A stretch of DNA of 5,422 nucleotides from an uncultured Saprospiraceae bacterium (GTDB taxonomy: Bacteria; Bacteroidota; Bacteroidia; Chitinophagales; Saprospiraceae): NCBI GenBank assembly GCA_938044055.1, contig CALIQO010000359.1, positions 1 through 5,422 of the forward strand, given 5' to 3'. Below, one piece after another: positions 1-5,422 of this stretch. The position numbers and the translations under genes were made by a program. A model generated the notes under the pieces. It had not been told where the DNA came from and searched no databases. It was given only the letters and a program-made list of their open reading frames with translations. Numbering within the stretch: position 1 is the first letter of the stretch; the number at the start of each line of letters is the position of its first letter.

Positions 1-1221
1 ATTGGGTGTATGCAATCTTCTGCCGAATCCACCACCCAGATAAGTAGGAATAACATTAACATTTTTCGCCTTTATGCCGAGGACTTTGGCAACCGATTTT
101 TGCGTAAGCGCAACCACCTGAGTAGACATTATTATGGTAACTTTATCATCCTTATAGGATGCAACGGCACCATTAGGCTCCATCTGTGCATGAGCGCCTA
201 TCGGACTTCTAAATTCCAATTCAATCACTTCTCCTTCTTCTTCAACATCAGCGACTGCCCTCCCCTCTTTCTGGATAACAGTCTTGTTTCCATTGCCTAC
301 GGTAATCATTTCTTCTACATCCGCCAGACTCCAGTTGCGATTCGGCTCATAATCAAATGAGATTTTCATTCTCGCATTATTCGCTTCTACATATGAATTA
401 GCAATTACACCTATGAAATCTTTTTCCTGTACAACCTGTACTACGCCTGGCATCTTTTCCGCTTCCGAAACATCAAAGTTTTTCATCTCACTGTCCACCA
501 GACGAGGCCTGACTACAGAAGCATATAACATATTTTCCATCTGGGCATCTATTCCGAAAATCGGGTTACCAACAACTTTATCATGTAAGTCCACTCTAGC
601 ATGTTCCTTCCCAATTACACTGAAATCTGACTTGTTTTTAAGAGGAGGTGTATCTGGAAAATCCCATTCTTCTACGCCTTCTACAATTTCGCCATAAGTC
701 ATGTGTTGGTTTCCAGAAGAAGCTTTCCCATCTGCCATCACTACTAGAGATTCATCCACATTCATTTTTTCTGCGGCCTTATTCTTAAGCATCTCACGGG
801 TCGTTGCTGCCATCTCACGTAAAGGCTTCCATAAGCTCGGAATAGACATACTACCTCCAGTGCTGAATTGATCAATATTCCCGGTATCGGTCTGAGCATG
901 AACTACCTTCAACATAGCCATCGGCACTTCAAGTTCTTCTGCCACCAATTGTGCCAGAGAAGTAAAGGTTCCTTGCCCCATCTCTACTTTAGAACTGTGT
1001 AAGATGACTTGGTTATCAGGCTTGACTTGAATCCATACATCTGGCTTGGTACTTCCTTGATAAGGAAGAATCAACTTTTCGCTCGTTGCGTATAATTTCC
1101 TCCTCCATGCGTGTCTTGTAAGAAAAGCGCCACCTACCATCAATCCTACACCGATGCCTGAATACTTAAGGAATTTTCTTCTCTTAATTCCCTTCTTTTT
1201 TACCTCTTTTTTCTGTGTCAT
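1..1221 (-). CDS. iorB: Molybdopterin-binding subunit of an isoquinoline 1-oxidoreductase-type (xanthine dehydrogenase family) hydroxylase, N-terminal 407 residues, 3' end beyond the window
   Basis: This is the large catalytic subunit of a periplasmic molybdenum hydroxylase, which oxidises aldehydes or N-heterocycles with water as the oxygen source. The frame is open from the ATG at 1221 through position 1, giving 407 residues of a protein that usually has about 700-750. Residues 13-19 (KRRKFLK) followed by a hydrophobic stretch at 21-34 form a twin-arginine export signal. Next come the IorB-type block with VEMGQG at 79-84 and a TGGS segment soon after, a hammerhead-like domain starting around residue 200 with FGID at 222-225, and the molybdopterin-binding signature GGGFGRR at 396-402. 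The C-terminal part with the expected catalytic glutamate is not in the window. The gene starts 6 bp after the iorA stop, with no clear ribosome binding site, so coupled translation is likely. The family call is firm. The substrate is unknown, and 'isoquinoline' is only the family name. Confidence 0.93.
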   Translation of the reverse strand, partial: MTQKKEVKKKGIKRRKFLKYSGIGVGLMVGGAFLTRHAWRRKLYATSEKLILPYQGSTKPDVWIQVKPDNQVILHSSKVEMGQGTFTSLAQLVAEELEVPMAMLKVVHAQTDTGNIDQFSTGGSMSIPSLWKPLREMAATTREMLKNKAAEKMNVDESLVVMADGKASSGNQHMTYGEIVEGVEEWDFPDTPPLKNKSDFSVIGKEHARVDLHDKVVGNPIFGIDAQMENMLYASVVRPRLVDSEMKNFDVSEAEKMPGVVQVVQEKDFIGVIANSYVEANNARMKISFDYEPNRNWSLADVEEMITVGNGNKTVIQKEGRAVADVEEEGEVIELEFRSPIGAHAQMEPNGAVASYKDDKVTIIMSTQVVALTQKSVAKVLGIKAKNVNVIPTYLGGGFGRRLHTPN

Positions 1222-1227
1222 AATGGA

Positions 1228-1707
1228 TTATTGAGATTCATTTATGGAAGATTTCAACTGAATCTCTGAAGCCTTATGTATGGCTTTCCGGATTCGGTAG
1301 TAGGTGCCACACCGACAGACATTGATGATATTCTGATCGATATCATCGTCGGTAGGATTGGGATTCTGTTCTAGCATGGCCGCAGTTGCCATCATAAATC
1401 CAGGTTGGCAATAACCACATTGCGGAACGATCTCCTCCTTCCATGCTTGAATCACGGGATGATTCGTTTCAGCCAGTCCTTCGATGGTTGTTATCGTTTT
1501 TCCTTCAGCCATTTTCACAGGATAAGAACAAGACCTGATGGCATGGCCATCTATATGAATTGTACAGGCACCACAGGCCGCCTTGCCGCAGCCAAACTTT
1601 GTGCCCTTTAAATCCAATCCATCCCTTATGGCCCATAGCAAAGGAGAATTGCCGTCGGAAACTTCTACTGAAGAAGGCTTACCATTTATCGTAAATGTAA
1701 CTTTCAT
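1228..1707 (-). CDS. iorA: [2Fe-2S] iron-sulfur subunit of the isoquinoline 1-oxidoreductase-type hydroxylase
   Basis: This small subunit passes electrons from the molybdenum site of IorB to an outside acceptor. From the ATG at 1707 it has 159 residues, normal for the family. The plant-type ferredoxin domain (about 1-75) has cluster ligands C40, C45, C48 and C60, and the second, helical domain has C97, C100, C131 and C133 in the standard QCGYCQPG and CRCGTYYRIRKAI contexts. All eight cysteines for two clusters are present. The frame extends two codons further to a TTG at 1713, but the ATG at 1707 (MKVTF) fits homologues better and is preferred. There is no signal peptide, so the protein probably leaves the cell as a passenger bound to the Tat-exported IorB. 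It lies 31 bp after the cytochrome gene and 6 bp before iorB. The family assignment is very secure; the substrate is not known. Confidence 0.96.
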   Translation of the reverse strand: MKVTFTINGKPSSVEVSDGNSPLLWAIRDGLDLKGTKFGCGKAACGACTIHIDGHAIRSCSYPVKMAEGKTITTIEGLAETNHPVIQAWKEEIVPQCGYCQPGFMMATAAMLEQNPNPTDDDIDQNIINVCRCGTYYRIRKAIHKASEIQLKSSINESQ

Positions 1708-1738
1708 AATCAATGTTTCTATTAGCTATTGAATTGAT

Positions 1739-2350
1739 TTATTGTGCTGGAATAATTGCTCCTCCTTCAATCCATTCCTTTACAGCAACTATGTACTCTT
1801 CTTTAGGTACTGGTGGAATTTCTCTGGCATTTCCTTCTGCATCTACGCCTGGATTCCATGCCCATAGAACAAGCGCATCTTCTGTTAAATGTTCCAGTAT
1901 ATCCTTATGCGACCTTCCTCCATTCCGCTTCGGGTCCATCATCTGTCTTGCAATTTCTACAGGGGTCTTTCCTTCCCAGGCCATCGATCGCGGAGCTAGT
2001 CCCCAGTGTGGAGCCCCAGGCACACCTGAGTAATGGTTGTTTTCGTCTTGATGACAAGTATTACACGTATACCCTTCTAAGCCATGCCCATCTTCTCCTC
2101 TTGCTACATCGAAATAATGGATGTGGCTGTCCTCTCCTTGCCGTGGAGCATCTCCCGCTGGATGACAATTGACACACCGCTTATGGGTAAGCACTTGCAT
2201 CACCTTACTAAATGGATCATCGCTGGAATCATCAGATGCTGTAGTTTCTGATGTATCCGAAGTAGAGAAACCACTCATACTTGCTACCCCTATGGATAAT
2301 ATACCCACTATGCATAACATGGTAAGAATGGTACTTTTAGAATATTTCAT
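1739..2350 (-). CDS. Exported diheme-type cytochrome c associated with the isoquinoline 1-oxidoreductase
   Basis: The 203-residue protein has two CxxCH haem-attachment motifs, CVNCH (C59, C62, H63) and CNTCH (C96, C99, H100). An N-terminal hydrophobic segment at about residues 7-23 is a signal peptide or membrane anchor. It is followed by a Ser/Thr/Asp-rich linker (about 26-46) that would hold the haem domain off the membrane. There is no lipobox around C13. Proteins of this type are often labelled 'isoquinoline 1-oxidoreductase subunit' in Bacteroidota genomes because they sit beside iorAB. The likely role, an inference from context, is to accept electrons from the IorA clusters in the periplasm and hand them to the respiratory chain. 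Many additional histidines (for example H76, H78, H89, H106, H115) could supply distal haem ligands. The start overlaps the stop of the regulator gene by 4 bp (ATGA), so translation is probably coupled. The haem motifs are certain; the partner is inferred. Confidence 0.88.
   Translation of the reverse strand: MKYSKSTILTMLCIVGILSIGVASMSGFSTSDTSETTASDDSSDDPFSKVMQVLTHKRCVNCHPAGDAPRQGEDSHIHYFDVARGEDGHGLEGYTCNTCHQDENNHYSGVPGAPHWGLAPRSMAWEGKTPVEIARQMMDPKRNGGRSHKDILEHLTEDALVLWAWNPGVDAEGNAREIPPVPKEEYIVAVKEWIEGGAIIPAQ
2347..2350 (-). other. ATGA stop/start overlap between the regulator and cytochrome genes
   Basis: On the minus strand the TGA stop of the regulator (2349-2347) shares bases with the ATG of the cytochrome gene (2350-2348). 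This is a classic arrangement for translational coupling. It places the regulator in the same transcript as the enzyme genes. Confidence 0.85.
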
Positions 2351-2883
2351 ATTGAGGCAATTGATATTTTATATTTCTTTTTGAGAAAATTTCTTTGCTT
2401 TTTATGTCGATCCATACCATCTCTGAGTATACCGATAGATATTGATTCAATCATATGGTCTAGCGCTTCTGCTTCTTCCCTGGGAAATTCATAATTCAAC
2501 TCATGGAAAGATTCAGTTAATAGATTTTTAATATTGTCCATCTTGTCAGGCATGTAATACCTGTTGTCCCACTTGAGCATAAACTGCAATCGCCAGAAGT
2601 CGTATTCTGATGGATCTATGGTGAAGGGTATATCTATAAAGGATTCTATAACGTGGATAGGATTTTTCTTTTCAGACAGGTAAGCATATATTTCATGGAT
2701 TCTTAACTCTGCTTTTTCTTTTAATGCTAGAAGCAATCCTTCTTTATTATCGAAATGCTTAAATATCAACCCTTCAGAAACACTTGCATCCTGAGCAATG
2801 CGATTTGTAGATACCGCAGAATAGCCCTCCTGGGCAAATAGCTTTAAGGCAGAATCAAGAATGCGTTGTTTTTTATCAGTCAT
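2347..2883 (-). CDS. TetR/AcrR-family transcriptional regulator heading the oxidoreductase operon
   Basis: This 178-residue protein has the TetR N-terminal DNA-binding domain. Helix 1 covers about residues 4-20 (KKQRILDSALKLFAQEGY). The helix-turn-helix lies at about 25-44 and contains STNRIAQDASVSEGLIFKHF, followed by the usual NKEGLL at 46-51. The remainder, about 55-160, is the variable ligand-binding and dimer domain, whose ligand cannot be predicted. The protein is at the short end for the family (often 190-220) and ends in a basic tail after about residue 158. It is the first gene of the operon and overlaps the cytochrome gene by 4 bp. A perfect palindrome sits 2 bp upstream of its start, so autoregulated repression of the whole operon is the simplest reading. 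No Shine-Dalgarno sequence is visible; the palindrome occupies that place. The family call is secure; target and ligand are inferred. Confidence 0.94.
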   Translation of the reverse strand: MTDKKQRILDSALKLFAQEGYSAVSTNRIAQDASVSEGLIFKHFDNKEGLLLALKEKAELRIHEIYAYLSEKKNPIHVIESFIDIPFTIDPSEYDFWRLQFMLKWDNRYYMPDKMDNIKNLLTESFHELNYEFPREEAEALDHMIESISIGILRDGMDRHKKQRNFLKKKYKISIASI

Positions 2884-2885
2884 AA

Positions 2886-2901
2886 AAGTGAGTACTCACT
2901 T
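2886..2901. promoter_or_regulatory. Perfect 16-bp palindrome, probable TetR operator
   Basis: AAGTGAGTACTCACTT reads the same on both strands and ends 2 bp before the regulator start codon. Its size and symmetry suit binding by a TetR-family dimer. It is built of AGT/ACT triplets every 4 bp, with one further ACT at 2902-2904. Repressor bound here would cover the region between promoter and start codon. That it is the operator is inferred from position and symmetry. Confidence 0.72.
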
Positions 2902-2902
2902 A

Positions 2903-2936
2903 CTAAGTTAAACAATTTTGTCTCTTCGAAAAACAA
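2903..2936 (-). promoter_or_regulatory. Candidate Bacteroidota-type promoter of the tetR-cytochrome-iorAB operon
   Basis: On the minus strand TAACTTAG (2910-2903) matches the Bacteroidota -7 consensus TAnnTTTG at all but one defined position. A TTG lies 23 bp further upstream (2936-2934), slightly farther than the usual -33 spacing. Transcription would start within the palindrome at 2886-2901 and give a very short leader. This is a weak call made by eye. Confidence 0.3.
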
Positions 2937-2973
2937 AACCTTCATTTTTATTTTCTGAAGGAGTCCAACATCC

Positions 2974-2994
2974 TGTAAAACACTTATTTTTACA
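2974..2994. repeat. Inverted repeat of 7-bp arms upstream of the secreted-protein gene
   Basis: TGTAAAA (2974-2980) and TTTTACA (2988-2994) are perfect inverted arms with a 7-bp spacer. The element ends about 20 bp before the start codon at 3016 and could be an operator for the plus-strand gene. AT-rich intergenic DNA produces such repeats by chance fairly often, so its function is uncertain. Confidence 0.35.
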
Positions 2995-2998
2995 CTTA
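2980..2998 (+). repeat. Direct repeat of ACACTTA, 12-bp period
   Basis: ACACTTA occurs at 2980-2986 and again at 2992-2998. The core CACTTA also occurs at 2897-2902, overlapping the right arm of the probable TetR operator. The copies overlap the inverted repeat at 2974-2994. They may be half-sites for the same regulator, which would link the divergent gene to it; this is inference. Confidence 0.3.
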
Positions 2999-3015
2999 AT
3001 TAATTCGACATGGTT

Positions 3016-3906
3016 ATGAAAAATGTACTTATCCTAATAGTAGGAATGATGAGTTTTCAGATCAATGCCCAAGACCTGAGTCTCTTCTCTCCGCTTATGG
3101 ACAAAGTCTGGTATGCTGAAGGAATATGGGGCGATGGATCTTCTTTTAAACAAGAAATCGAATTCAATTATGCCCTAGAAGGGAGTATCGTTGTAGCCAA
3201 ATCTAAGGGATTCATAGATCAATCGCAGACTCAATATGGCAATCGAAACCATGGGATCCGCAAGGTAAATCCAGAATCAGGTAAAATCGAATTCTGGGAA
3301 TTTGACGTATTCGGTGGGGTTACTCAAGGGGAAGTTACAAGCTCTGGCCGGGACATTATTTATACCTATAAATATGGAAGTTCTATCGTTACCGACTACT
3401 GGAAGTATGTCGATGATGACACCTATCAGTATACCGTAGGAAGCTATTCCGATGGAAAATGGAATCAAAAATATTTAGAAACTAGATTCGAGACCAAGCT
3501 AACATTAGAAAAAACACTGACTGTTTTATCAGAAATGCTCATAGGTTCGTGGGAAAGCGATGCATGGGGCGGGACTCTTTCAGAAACTTGGACATCAGAA
3601 AACAATGTCCTTACCCAAGACCAGAAACTTATCCAAGATGGAGCAGTAACTTACCGAGCGACTACCTATATAGAAAGAAAAGGAGAAGCCTTGATCTTAA
3701 CGTCTATTATTAATAATGGAAACGCTAAAATATATAAAGCTGAATCCTGGGGTCACACTTCTATTACTTTCACCAATAAAGATTATGCGAATCCAGATAC
3801 CCTCATTTATACATGGAATCCTCAAGGATACGAGCGGGTTATCTCAGGCATAGAAGATGAAAAAAAAAGTACGACTACATTTTCATTCCGACCCACTAGC
3901 AATTAA
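3016..3906 (+). CDS. Secreted protein with two lipocalin-like beta-rich domains, the second DUF6265-like
   Basis: The 296-residue protein begins with a signal peptide (residues 1-18, MKNVLILIVGMM core, probable cleavage before Q19 in INAQ), so it acts outside the inner membrane. Two beta-rich units follow. Unit one, about 25-150, has a G-W start and an IEFWEFDVFGG strand at 91-101, and loosely resembles DUF1579-type lipocalin-like domains. Unit two, about 170-296, opens with IGSW at 176-179 and WGGTLSETW at 184-192, and ends with a strand pattern ('NPDTLIYTW', 'ERVISGIE', 'TTFSFRP') that recalls DUF6265. The family is known only as probable small calyx-like folds; no enzymatic residues are evident. 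An in-frame ATG at 3010 is possible, but the one at 3016 gives the usual MK signal-peptide start. The gene is transcribed away from the regulator. Its function is unknown; ligand binding is a guess from the fold. Confidence 0.85.
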   Translation: MKNVLILIVGMMSFQINAQDLSLFSPLMDKVWYAEGIWGDGSSFKQEIEFNYALEGSIVVAKSKGFIDQSQTQYGNRNHGIRKVNPESGKIEFWEFDVFGGVTQGEVTSSGRDIIYTYKYGSSIVTDYWKYVDDDTYQYTVGSYSDGKWNQKYLETRFETKLTLEKTLTVLSEMLIGSWESDAWGGTLSETWTSENNVLTQDQKLIQDGAVTYRATTYIERKGEALILTSIINNGNAKIYKAESWGHTSITFTNKDYANPDTLIYTWNPQGYERVISGIEDEKKSTTTFSFRPTSN

Positions 3907-3918
3907 ACGCCTCGTTTA
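3904..3918. terminator. Small hairpin between convergent genes, possible weak bidirectional terminator
   Basis: TAAACG (3904-3909) and CGTTTA (3913-3918) pair perfectly around the 3-base loop CCT, and the first arm contains the stop codon of the secreted-protein gene. There is no U-rich run after it in either direction, so it is not a standard intrinsic terminator. Its place between two converging genes is the main reason to list it. Confidence 0.25.
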
Positions 3919-3942
3919 TCCCAGACACTTTCTTCTAATAGG

Positions 3943-5422
3943 TTACGAAAATATCTGCTTCAAGTGTGCTTGATCAGGAAGTCTGTTTTTAGTCAATCTA
4001 CTTACAGCCATATAAGTAATCATCGACAATATAAATGATGGATATATCTCATGAATGTCAGAAAAGCCATCTACGTTGAATCTAAAAAACATCCGCCAGA
4101 CTATACAAGACAAGACACCGACAAGCATAGAACACAAGGCTCCTAAGTCGGTTCCCCACTTTAGATACAATCCTCCGAAAATGGCTGGAAAAAAACTTGC
4201 CGCGAATACCGCTCCCGCAAATGCTGTTAACTCTACTATTCCTGCCATCGGATATAATGTGAGTATAAAAACCAATATGCAATAAACCAGCATGGCATAC
4301 TTCGTTCTAGCAATCATCTGTTTTTCTCCCATAGGTCTTGCTACATGCCATATATCTTTAACCAAGGCTGTGCCGACAACTATAATAACAGAAGCAAGTG
4401 ATGACATCCCAGCTGCAAACAATCCAGAAACACAGATGCCACTTACCCACTTATTGTCAAATTTGTCCAACATAAAGCCTACAACCTCATCCGTATTATT
4501 TATAAGATAATTGGCTTCCTCGACAGTTGCCATACTGTGAACCAATGCCCCTAGCCCCATGACACAGACCAAAGAAACACCTAAGAAAATCGGCGTCCAT
4601 GTCATGGCGAATTTCATACTCTTCTTATTGTCAATGGAATAAAATCTTATAAGGTTTTTAGGCTCAGAAATCTGCTTCATACCTACAGCCATTCCTATGC
4701 CTAGTATATATAGAAACGAAGTAAGTTCTCCGAAAGCAACTAATCCACCCTTAATCGGCGTGCCATCAAGACCTAGATGATTTGTTTCAGTTATCCTATT
4801 CATGACTTCATCTACGCCGCCCAGATATATAAAAGGAATCGTGACCATCAAAATAGCTACGCCAAACATCAATATACCTTGAATCGCATCGGTCCATAAC
4901 ACACTATACATGCCTCCCCATATGGTATAGACACATGTAATGAATATTATCGCACCAGCACCATATGCATAAGGAATGTCTAACACCGAAGTAAGCACAT
5001 GACCACAACCCTTAGCAATACCTACCATATACCACAGCGTGGCGAATAATATGATCGCTGCTGACAATACCCTTAATCCCCTCGCAATCTTGCTTTTATA
5101 CCTAAGGTGAAAATAATCAGGTATGGTAAGTGAATTTAAAATGGCAGACTGTACACGCATCCTAGGCCCTAACAACTGCCAAGATATGATGCAGAAAACC
5201 GTCCATATTAATCCCATCCATGCCCAGGATAAACCATAGGCAAATGACTTTCCCGCTTGACCTATGTACGTATTGGTGCTTGCAGAAGTAGAAAAAAAAG
5301 CAAGTGAAATGACCCACCCAGGGATAGACCGTTTAGCTAAGTAATACCCTTCTAAACCCGACGCAGCTTTCTTCTTAAAATACCAACCGATGTAAAGACA
5401 GACTAGAATGTACATCGTTGTC
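3943..5422 (-). CDS. Sodium:solute symporter (SSS family) permease, N-terminus beyond the window
   Basis: This is an inner-membrane, sodium-coupled uptake protein. Numbering from the ATG at 5415 gives 490 residues, but the frame stays open to the edge. The first membrane helix would then have only about 13 residues (YILVCLYIGWYF), so the true start probably lies upstream. Family hallmarks are GYYLAKRSIPGW at 23-34, the following helix with the FSTSAS segment at 41-46, TIPDYFHLRY at 97-106, GGMYSVLWTDAIQG at 167-180, and FAAGMSSLAS with S338 and S339, matching the sodium-site serines of this family. About 12-13 hydrophobic helices are visible, and the length suits the family (480-600). The gene ends 36 bp from the convergent secreted-protein gene. 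The substrate cannot be assigned: proline, pantothenate, sugar and other carboxylate carriers share these motifs. It need not be linked to the oxidoreductase operon. Confidence 0.92.
   Translation of the reverse strand, partial: TTMYILVCLYIGWYFKKKAASGLEGYYLAKRSIPGWVISLAFFSTSASTNTYIGQAGKSFAYGLSWAWMGLIWTVFCIISWQLLGPRMRVQSAILNSLTIPDYFHLRYKSKIARGLRVLSAAIILFATLWYMVGIAKGCGHVLTSVLDIPYAYGAGAIIFITCVYTIWGGMYSVLWTDAIQGILMFGVAILMVTIPFIYLGGVDEVMNRITETNHLGLDGTPIKGGLVAFGELTSFLYILGIGMAVGMKQISEPKNLIRFYSIDNKKSMKFAMTWTPIFLGVSLVCVMGLGALVHSMATVEEANYLINNTDEVVGFMLDKFDNKWVSGICVSGLFAAGMSSLASVIIVVGTALVKDIWHVARPMGEKQMIARTKYAMLVYCILVFILTLYPMAGIVELTAFAGAVFAASFFPAIFGGLYLKWGTDLGALCSMLVGVLSCIVWRMFFRFNVDGFSDIHEIYPSFILSMITYMAVSRLTKNRLPDQAHLKQIFS

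Noticed and set aside
10..697. Plus-strand open frames at 10-360 and 413-697
   Set aside because: They lie opposite the continuous iorB frame, which carries clear family motifs throughout; their translations look like antisense, with no recognisable domain.
1708..1713. TTG at 1713 as the iorA start
   Set aside because: The ATG at 1707 gives the typical MKVTF start, and only two codons would be gained with a rarer start codon.
1405..2384. Plus-strand open frames at 1405-1611, 1713-2033, 1813-2172 and 2169-2384
   Set aside because: They are antisense to iorA and the cytochrome gene, whose cysteine and haem motifs prove the minus-strand reading.
2939..2961. CCTTCA ... TGAAGG inverted repeat as a terminator or operator
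   Set aside because: It has only 6-bp arms with an 11-base AT-rich loop, and no gene ends here; chance is the simpler explanation.
2957..2963. GAAGGAG, a Shine-Dalgarno-like sequence on the plus strand
   Set aside because: No start codon follows at suitable distance; the gene start is about 50 bp away. It is also one arm of a weak CCTTCA/TGAAGG repeat (2939-2961).
3277..3468. Minus-strand 63-residue open frame inside the secreted-protein gene
   Set aside because: It is a shadow of the plus-strand gene, with no domain and no independent start signals.
3860..3868. Run of nine A near the end of the secreted-protein gene as a frameshift or slippage site
   Set aside because: The frame after it still encodes the expected final beta strand (TTFSFRP) and stops 12 codons later, so there is no sign of a frameshift or need for one.
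4055..4510. Open frames at 4055-4285 and 4292-4510 (plus) and 4082-4282 (minus)
   Set aside because: All lie inside the symporter gene, whose frame is supported by helices and family motifs along its whole length.

Overview
The window looks like part of a Bacteroidota (Bacteroidetes) chromosome, possibly a cytophagia- or flavobacteria-type lineage. This is inferred, not proven. The grounds are the AT-leaning composition, the near absence of Shine-Dalgarno sequences before the starts, a promoter-like TAnnTTTG-type element, a secreted protein whose signal peptide ends in a typical 'NAQ', and the kind of genes present. All genes are intact except the two cut by the window edges. No RNA genes, insertion sequences or CRISPR arrays were seen.

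Layout. Positions 1-2883, all on the minus strand, read as one operon in the order tetR-type regulator (2883-2347), diheme-type cytochrome c (2350-1739), [2Fe-2S] subunit IorA (1707-1228) and molybdopterin subunit IorB (1221 to beyond position 1). The spacing is tight: a 4-bp ATGA overlap, then gaps of 31 bp and 6 bp. Positions 2884-3015 form a divergent control region. It holds a perfect 16-bp palindrome 2 bp before the tetR start, which is the likely operator, a weak promoter candidate, and further repeats nearer the divergent gene. On the plus strand, 3016-3906 encodes a secreted protein with two lipocalin-like beta-rich domains, the second resembling DUF6265. Positions 3907-3942 are a short convergent gap with a small hairpin. 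On the minus strand, 3943-5422 encodes most of a sodium:solute symporter (SSS family) whose first residues lie beyond the right edge.

How the genes may work together. IorB carries a twin-arginine signal and IorA carries none, so the folded pair is probably exported together. The enzyme would hydroxylate an aldehyde or N-heterocycle at the molybdenum site. Electrons would then pass through the two [2Fe-2S] clusters of IorA to the exported cytochrome and on to the respiratory chain. The TetR-type protein probably represses its own operon and is relieved by an unknown small molecule. The divergent lipocalin-like secreted protein may belong to the same small-molecule response, but that is only an inference from position and shared half-site-like sequences. 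The symporter faces this gene tail to tail and need not be connected. The substrate of the oxidoreductase cannot be read from the sequence.
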